Shown here: positions 18,163-28,600 of the stretch, one piece after another
Position numbering within the stretch: the stretch's first letter is position 1
Layout: each line of letters begins with the position of its first letter
DNA from: Sphingobacterium chuzhouense
GTDB lineage: Bacteria > Bacteroidota > Bacteroidia > Sphingobacteriales > Sphingobacteriaceae
Length of the DNA: 64,000 nucleotides
Direction: 5' to 3'
Assembly (NCBI RefSeq): GCF_014692525.1
Contig: NZ_JACNYL010000003.1
Span: 558,001 to 622,000 of the forward strand
Translations under genes and position numbers: made by a program
Notes under the pieces: model-generated
Told to the model about the DNA's origin: nothing
The model's input: only the letters and a program-made list of their open reading frames with translations
The model's database searches: none

Positions 18163-18880
18163 AATTCTCTACCAGACAACGATTACTACCATATAGAAAC
18201 CGTTAGCTTCTGCGCTGTAGTAAATTACTTCCACGCAGAAGCAATTTACTGCAACGCGGAAACACGTCTTTTGGAGGCAGAAGTAGGTGGTTGTGGATAT
18301 ATCTTGGTTACTTCACGATAGGAATAACCTACTTCGAGATAAAAGTATATCGCTCCGGGACAAAAAGCAATTTACTACAGTACGGTAGTATACATTTTCG
18401 GAAGCGAATTAGACGGATTAGGAAGAAGGTCTGGAAACTTCAGGATAGCCATATAAGACTTCGCTGTGGAAGCCAACTATTTCGGGGAGTAACCTGCAAA
18501 CTGTAGAACAGGGATATTATACTTCTACGCGGAAGTAAACTACTTCCGGAAAACATTTGGGAAATGCGTGGTAGAAGTTGCTTTTCTTCCGGAAAGATGT
18601 AAACTGTTTCCAAACTGTGCAGGAATATTCCGGGGCAAAAGTGGATTTATCTGAGACAGACGTAAGCTATAGCGGCACAGAGGCTATTAGCTTCGGTACA
18701 GAAGTATACTACCCGGCAGGGTAGTAGGAAATAACGAGACAGTAATATAATACTTCCACATGGAAGTAAATTCCTTCAGGGTAGAACCTCGGAGCTTACG
18801 GACAGGAACGGGCAGCTACCATACCGTAGGAGATCTATCCAATGTAGAAGCTGATGGATCCGGGATGTCCCGAAAGCACG
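18163..18880. repeat. degenerate 21-bp periodic array of imperfect palindromes (about 34 units)
   Basis: Units of the form TACTTCC-n4/5-GGAAGTAAA recur with a 21-bp period. In-phase anchors are 18184, 18226, 18373 (7 units later), 18520 (14 units after 18226) and 18751 (25 units after 18226); units at 18689 and 18710 are offset by one base. Many units are self-complementary: 18751-18768 is TACTTCCA-CA-TGGAAGTA and 18373-18390 is TACTAC-n6-GTAGTA. In the plus strand the period equals seven codons, and segments read as heptads such as NYFHAEA or TEVYYPA, but stops break every frame. The array lies between the response-regulator stop (18899) and the FN3 gene leader. It is not a CRISPR, since there is no unit/spacer alternation. 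Confidence 0.7.
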
Positions 18881-18898
18881 GAACAGCCGAGTCCTGTC

Positions 18899-19522
18899 TC
18901 AAATCTTACCTTTTCGCACGCTATAGTTGACTTTCTCTTCTTCTACCTCCGTCCTTAGCAGACGTATCTGCCCATCCTTTTCCAAGGTGGTCAGTTCGCC
19001 ATTATCGCGCATCTTTGTTATTTTCCAGCGGCTCACCTGCAACATATCTTCCGCCTCCTTTACCGTCACAAGATCCTTTTCAGAGAAAGTTTCTTTATCC
19101 TTGCGATGACTTTCCTTAACGGATAACTTCGATATCTTCTGTTGGATAGCTATCTTGGTCTCGATCAGCTTTTCGAGGGTCAATGGTTTTTGAATATAGT
19201 CAGCTGCCTGGGATTTAAAACAATCCTCCGGATTGTTCGTATAACCCGAACATAAAACAACAAACAGAGGAGGCACCGACGGATCACAGGGGTTGATCAG
19301 GTGCTGTATCTGATTCATCAACTGGAATCCATTCAGCAGCGGCATGTCTATGTCAAGCAGCAGGATGTCCACACGTTTCTTCAGCAGATAGGTCAATGCC
19401 TCGATCGGATTCGTGGTTGCTTTTTTCAACCGTAAGTCGGGTATCAGCTTGATTATCTCCCTAACATAATCGATAAATTCCGGTTCATCGTCTACCAGCA
19501 CGAGTTTTAGTTTTTTATTCAT
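18899..19522 (-). CDS. response regulator with C-terminal excisionase/MerR-like helix-turn-helix
   Basis: Residues 1-125 form a receiver domain: acidic pair DDEPEF at 11-16, phosphoacceptor Asp57 in LLLDIDMPLLNG, Ser92 in VVLCSGYT, and Lys112 in YIQKPLT. After a charged linker, residues about 150-195 (DLVTVKEAEDMLQVSRWKITKMRDNGELTTLEKDGQIRLLRTEV) match the helix-turn-helix of excisionase-type proteins. This is not the LytTR domain that usually accompanies LytS-like kinases. It overlaps the kinase gene by 8 bp, so the two are a cognate pair. It probably binds DNA. The adjacent periodic palindrome array, directly after its stop codon, is a conceivable target but this is inference. Confidence 0.85.
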   Translation of the reverse strand: MNKKLKLVLVDDEPEFIDYVREIIKLIPDLRLKKATTNPIEALTYLLKKRVDILLLDIDMPLLNGFQLMNQIQHLINPCDPSVPPLFVVLCSGYTNNPEDCFKSQAADYIQKPLTLEKLIETKIAIQQKISKLSVKESHRKDKETFSEKDLVTVKEAEDMLQVSRWKITKMRDNGELTTLEKDGQIRLLRTEVEEEKVNYSVRKGKI

Positions 19523-20603
19523 CTCCGCTCCTTTTTACTTTATCTATCTTTATATATAGACGAAAGTGTTCATCCATTATTCCCGTCCAGAAGGTAGCTC
19601 TCTTACCGAAAAGCTCTTTTAACAAACACCGAATATGTTTCAAACCATACCCTCCACCCGGTTGTTGCCAATTGGGGGTATCTGCCAGTTTGTTTTCACT
19701 GGTAATATATAAGGAAGAACCTTCGATCCATACGTCCATTCGGGCTTTTCCTTTTTTTGTTATAGCACCGTGTTTTACTATGTTCTTGGCGATACTGGGC
19801 AACAACATGGACGGTACTTCTGCCGAGTGTATATCACCTCGGACGGTCAAGTGGATATCGTCACATGCTTCTTCCATTGCCAGAAAATGTCGAACTGCAA
19901 CAAGCTCCTTCTGCAATGGCACCAACTGTTGCGGAGACCGATGATAGGTTAGCTGACCATAGTCGACAAGACTCGCCAGATGTATGACTTGCTTAGTTTT
20001 CATCCTCTTCCTAGACATAAGCTGGCTGTATACCCGACTCATCAGGTTGTTCAGAAAATGGCCAACGAGTTTGTTTCGTTTCCCGACTTCCAATTCATTC
20101 GAATAGATATCGCCACGTCTCTCCGGGTTTGGGACGTAATTAGGCCAATATCGGGAGAGTATACCATCCAACGCTGAGAAAATCCCACCTTCCAATAAGA
20201 AAAAAAGAACACCATATTTGGCAAATACCGCGTACCAGCTTATGTAAAAACGTATGTATTCACGCCATGGTCGTTCTATGGTAGAACCTACGACTTCATT
20301 GGACAGTCGGCTTTCAAAACCGTGGAAAACAATATAACCTGCTAATCCCATAAGCAAGAAATTGGCAGTAAGCAATAGCAGGCTGTGCTTCCACTGCCGC
20401 GTAAACCACAGTATAAGGATATAGCGCATAACATAGGCAATACTAATGCCTGCTGCTCCAGTAATCAGCAAAGTCACCGCTATCATTGGGGCTATCCCAT
20501 CGAGCCGCCAGTTAAGTACAAATAAAGCAACAAAATAGAGTGAACAAAAAAAGATATGAAGAAACGCCTTGCGTTTTTCCAACATAAAAATAAATAGCTT
20601 CAT
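19515..20603 (-). CDS. LytS/YehU-like sensor histidine kinase (His_kinase family)
   Basis: The 362-residue membrane kinase has about four hydrophobic segments in residues 13-140 and then a cytosolic kinase core. The H-box reads NKLVGHFLNNLMSRV with His182, a divergent form of the usual PHFLFN. The C-terminus has LLPSIAKNIVKHG (N-box) and GGGYGLKHIRCLLKELFG (G-box), and ends in LYIKIDKVKR. Start ATGs at 20603 and 20585 are both possible. It is translationally coupled to the response regulator. The sensory part has no recognisable ligand domain; the signal is unknown. The upstream gap (20604-20791) shows no gene. Confidence 0.85.
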   Translation of the reverse strand: MKLFIFMLEKRKAFLHIFFCSLYFVALFVLNWRLDGIAPMIAVTLLITGAAGISIAYVMRYILILWFTRQWKHSLLLLTANFLLMGLAGYIVFHGFESRLSNEVVGSTIERPWREYIRFYISWYAVFAKYGVLFFLLEGGIFSALDGILSRYWPNYVPNPERRGDIYSNELEVGKRNKLVGHFLNNLMSRVYSQLMSRKRMKTKQVIHLASLVDYGQLTYHRSPQQLVPLQKELVAVRHFLAMEEACDDIHLTVRGDIHSAEVPSMLLPSIAKNIVKHGAITKKGKARMDVWIEGSSLYITSENKLADTPNWQQPGGGYGLKHIRCLLKELFGKRATFWTGIMDEHFRLYIKIDKVKRSGDE

Positions 20604-20791
20604 GGTTTATTATGAAATTGGTGATATTAGAATCATGATATGAGGTTTATAAGCCGCTGCTTCCGCGGCATCTGTATACCGTCTTTTATAAAAGTCTGAC
20701 TGTCAAGACTAATATCAAAATTTTATTCCATAATTCCAAATAAAGAGGCGAATAGAAGCTATTTACCGATGATAACAGAGGTATTTAAAGA

Positions 20792-20831
20792 AAAAAAGCG
20801 GGACTATGATCAGTGATAGTCCTGCTTTTTT
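20792..20831. terminator. bidirectional intrinsic terminator after operon E
   Basis: A 16-bp arm (20792-20807, AAAAAAGCGGGACTAT) pairs with 20816-20831 with one G-T wobble around an eight-base loop, leaving T-runs on both strands. It lies 19 bp after the stop at 20850 and ends the sigma/FecR-type operon. Confidence 0.85.
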
Positions 20832-20849
20832 ATACTATATCGTATTATA

Positions 20850-22268
20850 TTAATCCACCATCAGACCATTTTTCACTGCATCCCAAAGTCCTTTTTTGAA
20901 CGAATTATACTGAGGTACAGTCACGTGACAGACGTCAAAAATCATCACTCCCCCGTTCGATCGATTATACATGTAGTGAATAGCCTTGCTAATATCTTCC
21001 TCCGAATCGTAAGTTACGTTACCCACATCTATACTTGAATATACGGGCACCTTATTCCTTGTGATGTATTCAATACCGTTCATCGTACCTTCGACACTCC
21101 ACCAATGATATTTCAAGTTTACTGTGGCAGGATTATCAGCTAAATATAGTTGTTTTGAATAGTTTCCTGAAAAAAACAAATCAAGTTGTTCTGCATATCC
21201 AGTTTCCTGATAGCCTGGAATAGCAAAAGAAAATGTCAACTCCTCATCATTAAATGGATCGTAAGTCTCACTTGCGTAATTGTTTCCTTCTTTATAGTAA
21301 GTGCTATACCAAGCGCCCGAATAGGCTCCTAATTCAACATCTGGCGCCACCGATTTTAGCTCTACTCTTGTCTTGGCAAAGAAGTCCCGCAGTACCATAG
21401 CCCTGAAATAAAGCCATTTTTTGTAATACTTTCCCGTAGCATTAGGCTCAACGCTATTCCCAGAAACTGTCCAAGAACTCACTATGTCGTTAGGGAAGTC
21501 CATATGCTTAGCTTGGTTATCATTGTATTTTTCTTCTAAAAACTCAACAAATAACTGTTTACTGAAATCAGAAAAATCCGCATAAATTCCTGCATACCGA
21601 CAATAATCCAATATAATGCCATCGGGTTGATATTTAGTAGCGGCTTCTTTAATAATATTAATCGATAAATCCTGCACTTCGGGAATGGCCGGATTCAAAA
21701 AAGAGTTTCTCCCTGTAGTAGAGATGGGAACACGCTGATTAGATGTATTTACTACTACAGACTCATATTGTTTGAATGTCGGATTTTCATAAATATATCC
21801 TGTTGCAGAGCTTGTATTTCCATAAACAAAGGTGTTCATAGAGAAATATATTTTCATTTCCCGTTCTCTGGCTTCACTTATCATAAAGTCTACATAATCT
21901 GGTAAAGCATTATGCCCGTTCAATGACGATAATTTAGAAGTGTATGCTGATTCATATAAGGTGAAACCACTATTATGCTTCACGTCAATAATCAAACCAT
22001 TGACGCCGACAATCTTTAGGCTGTCTAGAACCAATTTGATATCATTTTTATCTCTAAATCTACCGGGACCTTGGAAAACATTCGCAGCAGCATCCACCCA
22101 GACAAACGCATCCTGAAGTCCGGGAGTCCAGTTTTCTATCTCTTCATCTTCAATAGGTGGAAGCTGTGTTTGGGTTACTTTTTCACAACTTTGAAAAAAT
22201 CCATTTAAAATCACGAATAATACCATTGTAAGTGATGTAGTTGCTGTAGTTATCATTTTTTTCTTCAT
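20850..22268 (-). CDS. GHL10/family-10-like glycoside hydrolase lipoprotein
   Basis: The ATG at 22268 (MKKKMITT) gives 472 residues with lipobox GFFQSC; the longer frame to 22355 overlaps the previous gene and lacks a signal. The TIM-barrel features are FVWVDAAANVF, VGVNGLIIDVKHNSG, REMKIYFSMNTFVYG, YQPDGIILDYCRYAG (Asp near the strand end), DVELGAYSGAWYSTYY and GGVMIFDVCHV. These resemble the glycosyl-hydrolase-like GHL10 (DUF187) family, which acts on polysaccharides. It is the last gene of operon E, 7 bp after the DUF5018 gene. The substrate cannot be inferred. Confidence 0.75.
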   Translation of the reverse strand: MKKKMITTATTSLTMVLFVILNGFFQSCEKVTQTQLPPIEDEEIENWTPGLQDAFVWVDAAANVFQGPGRFRDKNDIKLVLDSLKIVGVNGLIIDVKHNSGFTLYESAYTSKLSSLNGHNALPDYVDFMISEAREREMKIYFSMNTFVYGNTSSATGYIYENPTFKQYESVVVNTSNQRVPISTTGRNSFLNPAIPEVQDLSINIIKEAATKYQPDGIILDYCRYAGIYADFSDFSKQLFVEFLEEKYNDNQAKHMDFPNDIVSSWTVSGNSVEPNATGKYYKKWLYFRAMVLRDFFAKTRVELKSVAPDVELGAYSGAWYSTYYKEGNNYASETYDPFNDEELTFSFAIPGYQETGYAEQLDLFFSGNYSKQLYLADNPATVNLKYHWWSVEGTMNGIEYITRNKVPVYSSIDVGNVTYDSEEDISKAIHYMYNRSNGGVMIFDVCHVTVPQYNSFKKGLWDAVKNGLMVD

Positions 22269-22275
22269 TGCATTA

Positions 22276-23964
22276 TTAATTAGCTGAATAAACTGTAAAT
22301 TCATGTGCCCAGATACCGTATCCGGTGTGCAACATATAAACCTGCATCCGATCACCGTCGTCAGAATAGCCTATTGCAATATCACCTGTACCGCTTGTGG
22401 CTACAGTAGAAATTAATGTTTCGGAATTGAATACATTAAAAGACGGATATTGCGAAGAGGACGTTTCTATGCTCAACATTTGCGGATCGGTAATATCAAA
22501 CATTGACAATCCCATCCTATTTAAATCATAATTGGAAAAATATCTGCCTAAAAATGCATAGGTCGCGTGATTAAACGTTCCTATCGCCAACGCATTCATA
22601 AATGTTGTATTACCTCTATTTGAAAGGCTCACAGCATTTATCTGTTTATTTGTTGTTCCATTGATATACGAAAAATCACTTTGGTATCCCAATAGATAAT
22701 TTGACGTTATGATTGGATTGATATACTGTACCTCAGGCACATAGCCATGATGGTTACCTGTCGTTCCTTCAATAGTGATAAGAGTTGGAATCTTCGAGGT
22801 CAACATGCCATTTTTAATTTCCCAACAATAAAACGACTTCGTGACAGAAGCGGATGTCGTTATTACGGCATTTCCATTTAAATCTCCGGCAATGTTAAGT
22901 CGTCGACCCGTACTACGATCTGCGGTAGTAGGCAATAAGTCATTTACATTTGTTGTATTGATTAATAATTCTGGGTTTTCGTCAAACGGATCATCGTATT
23001 TGTATATATGGATAGTTTGCCCATAAGCGGCTCTGTTAATAGATAACAGATTGCCTTTTGCATCTGCAACTAGCTGGTTTGATTGACTGAACGCACCACT
23101 GCCCGCTGTAAACGGCATATACATATCCCGAATATATTCACCTGTAAAACGGTCGAAAACCCTATATTGAGAATTTCCCACAGTACCTGTTTTGGTTACT
23201 ACCAGATAATCTCCACTTATGGCAATAGCGGTTTCATTGGCTCCGGTAAAACCTAAATCTGCTCCCAATTTTAACCACATCGGTCTATTTACACCAAAAC
23301 CATAAGGCAATTTAACCGGTTCCATTACCCTAATTGTATATGTTTTATGTACGTCTCCCGGTGCAGACACGGTGATTAATTGATTCTCATTTAAGTTTAA
23401 CGTAGTCCCTGATTTTATTGACGAAGAGGCATGTCTATTGATACTAAACGTAATTATTGTTTTGGACATGTCTATCTCGGGATCAATAAAAAACCTAAGC
23501 TCATCGTTTACAAGAACAGCTTCTACTGTTTGAACAATACCATCTTGCTCGAAACTTATTTTTGCATCTAGAATGTGTGTATCGCCCACTTTTTTTGCAT
23601 TGATAATATATTTCTTTTCGACACCGACACCGGATATCACGCTGAAGTTTAAAGGTCTTCTCAAATCTATCGGATCTCCAAATTTCATAGATACGAAGGC
23701 ATCGGAGGGGATGGACGCACGCAGGATGATTTTGGACAAATCGGTTTCAAAATCACTATCTACTGGATAATAATAAGGAATATCAAAATAAATCGTGTCA
23801 TTACTATATCGTGGTTCAAATAGCCTATCCGGCCCGGAACCTTCGATGTTAGCAAAAATGTCAGACAACTCATTCCCTGTTCCTCTTTCAACTTCTACTT
23901 TCTTATCACAAGACAGTAAGGAGACTAGAGAAAACAATAGTATATATATCTTTCTTTTCATCAT
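22276..23964 (-). CDS. DUF5018-type surface lipoprotein with C-terminal propeller-like region
   Basis: The 562-residue lipoprotein (lipobox SLLSC, then DKKVEVE) starts with two DUF5018-like beta domains: DTIYFDIPYYYPVDSDFETDLSKIILRASIP, and the second near DPEIDMSKTIITFSI ending in VHKTYTIRVME. The rest has propeller-like strands (GDYLVVTKTG, YRVFDRFTGEYIRDMYMPF, FSYINGTT, YAFLGRYFSNYD). Homologous N-terminal segments occur in 36176-37849 and 37846-38262. It follows SusD and precedes the glycosidase, so it is probably a surface glycan-binding protein. There is no catalytic motif. Confidence 0.75.
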   Translation of the reverse strand: MMKRKIYILLFSLVSLLSCDKKVEVERGTGNELSDIFANIEGSGPDRLFEPRYSNDTIYFDIPYYYPVDSDFETDLSKIILRASIPSDAFVSMKFGDPIDLRRPLNFSVISGVGVEKKYIINAKKVGDTHILDAKISFEQDGIVQTVEAVLVNDELRFFIDPEIDMSKTIITFSINRHASSSIKSGTTLNLNENQLITVSAPGDVHKTYTIRVMEPVKLPYGFGVNRPMWLKLGADLGFTGANETAIAISGDYLVVTKTGTVGNSQYRVFDRFTGEYIRDMYMPFTAGSGAFSQSNQLVADAKGNLLSINRAAYGQTIHIYKYDDPFDENPELLINTTNVNDLLPTTADRSTGRRLNIAGDLNGNAVITTSASVTKSFYCWEIKNGMLTSKIPTLITIEGTTGNHHGYVPEVQYINPIITSNYLLGYQSDFSYINGTTNKQINAVSLSNRGNTTFMNALAIGTFNHATYAFLGRYFSNYDLNRMGLSMFDITDPQMLSIETSSSQYPSFNVFNSETLISTVATSGTGDIAIGYSDDGDRMQVYMLHTGYGIWAHEFTVYSAN

Positions 23965-23973
23965 ATTTTAATT

Positions 23974-25665
23974 TTACCAACCTTGAATTTGGGTTATCGC
24001 CGTGTTTCGTTGGATCTCCGCCAATGGGATAGGGAGATAGTACATTTGTCCTATAAATTCCCTGTCACGTGTGTCACAAACAACTTTTTCATACATATAT
24101 CCACTTCCCAGATTATTTATTTTATGTCCGGTAAAACGTATATTATTAAGCTTAACATGTGCCAAACGCCATCTTCGCAAATCCCAATAACGATGACCTT
24201 CAAAAGCCAGCTCCACCATGCGTTCGTGCTGTATAGCTTCAAAAAGCTGCTCCCTTGTATTAGCTGTCACATTCGGTAGACCTCGTTTGTTACGGAGTAT
24301 ATTTAATGTCGTTCTTCCCTCGGTCAACTTCTCCGATAAGATCTGAGCTTCGCTGAGAATAAGCAACACCTCCGCATACCTTATTTCATGCCAGCTTTGT
24401 GTGCTCCTGTTTTGTATAAAACTGGTATTTCCCGGATCCAATAATTTTTTTGCATAATATCCAGTAACGGTTTTCCGGGGTTCAGATATCGTACCTATCT
24501 GCACAAAACCATCCTCTCCTCCTCCATCAGTCGTATTGAGTGTTCTGCCTTTCCATGTAGCACCATTATAGAGAATGGTAGCATAGAAGCGCGATTCCCT
24601 ATTTTCGTACGGGTTTGCTGCGTGCATGCCATTTGCCCAGTTAAACTTACTTCCATCAGCCATTTCAAAAGCATCCACCAATTCTGCAGTCGGCACTCCA
24701 TATACCATAGCTTGCCCGGGTGCATCACCAGGTGGCACAAAACCAAAGTCATATTGATGAGTAATGAATTGCGTAACGTAATCGATCCGAAAAATGGATT
24801 CTTTATTATTTGATTTTGTAAATATTTCCGCAAAGTTACTTTCCAAGTCATATACTCCTTGGTTTGCTAATGCTACTACGGCCTCCGCAGCAACAATCGC
24901 GTTTTCATAATAAGTTTTCGCTTTCTCGTTTGGGATACCGGTTTTTGGATCATTATTATACTGATTTCTATCAAACTCCGCAATCGACGCAGCATATAGC
25001 CATGTTCTAGCCAATAACGACAAAGCAGCTCCTTTAGTCGCTCTACCGGTTGCAGACGCCAATCTGGTTTCGGGGAGGTGCTGAGCTGCAAACGCAAAAT
25101 CTTCCGCGATAAAGTTATAACATTCGTCTTCAGATGACCGATCATTTGTAAGTGAAGTATGACCCTCCAGATCATCAATAATGACAAAGCTTCCGTTAAT
25201 TCTTGCCAACCAAAAATATACATAACCACGGATGAATCTTGCTTCAGCTTCAAAAGCTAATTTTTGCTCTTCAGATGTATTGGAATAATTTTGCAGTCCA
25301 TAAATAAATTCATTTATCCGCCGTATCCGTGTGTATGCACTCGCCCAGTATGTAATCCCCGGGGTAGATGCCGTATACCTGGATGCATCCGATGCAAGGA
25401 TATTCACCGTACCGTTGCCTGAAGCTTGAGATGTGTACTTCATAATATCTGTTAACCCGTCTGTGGCGTTATCATATCCTATGGGAAAACGACCAAACTC
25501 AAACGTTCTAAACTCGGTATAAAGCCCATTTACATATAGGTCTATACTATTTTCGCTATCCCATATTACTTCTTCGGTATACCGATCTGTCGGTGTAATA
25601 TCTATAGAACAGGCACTCATCAAAATCAGTAAAGACAGTATATAGTTTATTACATTTTTTCTCAT
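23974..25665 (-). CDS. SusD/RagB-family lipoprotein (PUL E)
   Basis: The 563-residue protein has lipobox ILMSAC and the SusD landmarks EAEARFIRGYVYFWLARING, ATGRATKGAALSLLARTWLY, RYAEVLLILSEAQIL, QHERMVELAFEGHRYWDLRRWRLAH, and the end YYLPIPLAEIQRNTAITQIQGW. It sits 9 bp after the STN-SusC gene. It captures oligosaccharide at the surface for the adjacent SusC. The closest relative in this window by motif wording is the SusD at 38274. Confidence 0.95.
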   Translation of the reverse strand: MRKNVINYILSLLILMSACSIDITPTDRYTEEVIWDSENSIDLYVNGLYTEFRTFEFGRFPIGYDNATDGLTDIMKYTSQASGNGTVNILASDASRYTASTPGITYWASAYTRIRRINEFIYGLQNYSNTSEEQKLAFEAEARFIRGYVYFWLARINGSFVIIDDLEGHTSLTNDRSSEDECYNFIAEDFAFAAQHLPETRLASATGRATKGAALSLLARTWLYAASIAEFDRNQYNNDPKTGIPNEKAKTYYENAIVAAEAVVALANQGVYDLESNFAEIFTKSNNKESIFRIDYVTQFITHQYDFGFVPPGDAPGQAMVYGVPTAELVDAFEMADGSKFNWANGMHAANPYENRESRFYATILYNGATWKGRTLNTTDGGGEDGFVQIGTISEPRKTVTGYYAKKLLDPGNTSFIQNRSTQSWHEIRYAEVLLILSEAQILSEKLTEGRTTLNILRNKRGLPNVTANTREQLFEAIQHERMVELAFEGHRYWDLRRWRLAHVKLNNIRFTGHKINNLGSGYMYEKVVCDTRDREFIGQMYYLPIPLAEIQRNTAITQIQGW

Positions 25666-25674
25666 AATTCCTTC

Positions 25675-28600
25675 TTATTTAAATGTTATTGAAGCACCAA
25701 AAGAGAATAGTTTTTGTTGTGGATAAAATCCATTGTTCACATTAGGCATTTCGGGGTCAAAATATTTCAGATGATCCCACGTAAAGAGATTGGATGCCGT
25801 AAAATGCAACCGAACATTGTTCAACTTCATCTTTTCTACGGCAGCTGACGGCAGTGTATAACCAAGTTGAGCCGATTTCACACGTAAATATGTACCATTT
25901 CTTAGGAAGCCTGAATTAGAGTGTGAATTATGTGTTCCCAACGATGCCTTTCCCGCCGTTAGCCTAGGAAATTCGGCGTTGGGGTTTTCCGGTGTCCACG
26001 AATTTTCTACTAGGAAATACGGAGAATTCCCATTTTGATAAAATGCTCTCGACATAACCGTATATGCATCGATCCCGTTTGTACCCGAAGAGCCCTCGTA
26101 TGTACCTGATAACAATACACTAGACAGTGCGGCACCCTGAAGTAATGTAGAGAAATCAAAGCCCTTGTATTGTAAGTCGATATTTAACCCATACATGATT
26201 TCGGGCATATTGCTTCTTCCGATAAATGTCATATCGTCAGCCCGAGTAATCCGGCCATCGTTGTTCAAATCTCTATATTTGAAGAAGCCCGGAGCCACAA
26301 TACCACCTGAGGGAGAAACAGCATCTTGAGTTTCTTCCCACGTCTGATAAATACCATCCACGACAAAACCGAGCTTTTGTCCGTATGGACGACCTACCGT
26401 CCGCTGCCACGCTGGAAGATTCTCACTTTCCTGTCGTTTAATAATCTTATTTCTTGCCCAGTTAAAATTCCCTGTCAAGGAATAGCGAAAATCATTAACC
26501 TCATTGTTATAGCGAAATTGGATATCTACTCCACGATTCAACATTTCACCATCGTTGACTGACGATGGAAAAAAACCTCCCATTGTTGGTGGATAGATAC
26601 CAGATGCAGGATTGATAATGTCGACTGTGAAGCGATGGAAAAACTCAATATCGAATCCTAGCTTATTGTCGAGCCACTGTGACTCAAATCCAATATTATG
26701 TGTAGTACTCGTCTCCCAAAGAAGTTCTAAATTAGGTGGGGCACTTGTGGAAAGAGATGGAACGGGAGTACCACCAATAGCATACACTGGATCATCCGAT
26801 AAAACATAGGTTTGTAAATAGGGAAAGGCACTGACTACCCGATCATTCCCGGTTTTACCGACAGAGTATTTCAACTTGAAGAAATCAACAAAAGAAATCC
26901 TTTCCTTAAAAAACCCTTCGTTCGAAATCACCCAACCAACCCCGAATCCAGGAAACATTTGCCAACGATTATGTTTGGCAAAATTGACCGATGCATCCCA
27001 TCGGGAAGCGACTTCCAGAAGATACTTGCTATCATAAGCATAATTTAAACGAGCTACGTACCCGGCACGCGCTGTTAGGGAACTAGAACCGCCAGGAGCA
27101 ACCAAATCTTCCAGCGCTGTACTACCAAAATCAATTTCATGAAGTCCATCCAACGGAAAATTTCTTGCTCCCCCGGACAATACACTTGACTGATATTTTG
27201 ACCATTCATACAGCCCTAAAACCGTAATGTCATGTAATCCAAATGTTCTCGAATAATTGATATATGGTCTGAATGTAATACGGCTATTTTGACTATGCGA
27301 CTGTGTTAATGACGTTCTAGAAATTCCCGGTACGGTATGCAGTTCAACAAAATCACCGGTCCGCTGTTCCCGTGCCCTCCCCATCAATTGATAAGGCTGT
27401 AACCAAGTCTTCGCCTCCAAACTCGTTTTATCAAAAGCCGTTAGCAATTGTAAATCAAGACCGTCTACACCAGGTACAGAAAATTTGAGATTGATATCTC
27501 CCTGGAAAACAAAGTTATTCCGATGTTGATAACCTGAATTTTCCACCGAAGCAAGGGGATTTACCCAGCCCGGAGAACTTTGATGAGCTGTATACACACC
27601 ATTCTCTGCATATTTTGGAAGATTGGGCAACATCATCGCTGCTTGATAAAACGGGTTTAAGTAAGATGTGTTATCTGGTGACAATCCAGGAGTTTTGCCA
27701 ATCTCTGCCCGGTATGACAAATTCAAATCTCCCGAAAGAAGGTTCGTTAATTTTGAGGAAACATTGGTGCGCACATTGTATCTTTTAAAGTTGGTATTTT
27801 GGATGACTCCCCCTTGATCTAAATGCGATAGAGATGAAAAATAGCGTGCTTTATCATTCCCGCCCGAAATCGAAACAGCATGATGATGTGACTTGCTATT
27901 ATTAGCTAACAACTCGCCTACCCAATCGGTTTGTCCAAAAAGCGGATTCGTATTCGTCCCGTCAGCTATAGAACGTATTAGTTTTGGTCCATATACATAT
28001 GGAACGGGATCACTGTTCTGATGCAAGTGGTAATCATTATCCATATCCGTTCCTTTATTGTACCATAGCATATAGTCTATTGCATTTAAAAATTTAGGAA
28101 ATCGGGTATTCTGTCCTATTTGGAAAGATCCCTCATAGCTGATCCGTGTATCATCCACTCTTCCCTTTTTTGTGGTGATCAAGATGATACCATTCGTTGC
28201 CTGTAACCCATATACTGCGGTTGACACCGCATCTTTTAAAATGGATATACTTTCAATTTCGGAAGGATCCAAATAGGAAAAAGAGGGTCTCTCTACCCCA
28301 TCGATCACAATCAACGGTGCTTGAGCTCCACTAGCATAGGTGCTGACCCCTCTTATTCTTAAAGTGGCGTTGTCAGAGCCTGGCCGACCGGATTGTTGTA
28401 AGGTGCTCAAACCGGGTAAACGACCTCCTAGCGCATTGGTTAAGTTCATGGGCGCAGTCTTCTGTAACTCTTCGCCGTCAATCTGGCTGATTGATCCCAC
28501 CACGTTTCTCCTTTTTTGCACACCATAGCCCACAACCACTACGTCATCAATATGCTGATCTTCTATCGAAAGCTGAATATCTTTAGGTTCGAAATTCATT

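Noticed and set aside
18031-18506. Two overlapping plus-strand frames across the start of the periodic array
   Set aside because: They are in different frames, lack start signals and end within the repeat. They are better read as fragments of a decayed repeat or chance open frames from the 21-bp period.
18163-18880. CRISPR array
   Set aside because: The 21-bp units are degenerate and contiguous, with no constant repeat alternating with unique spacers, and no cas genes are nearby.
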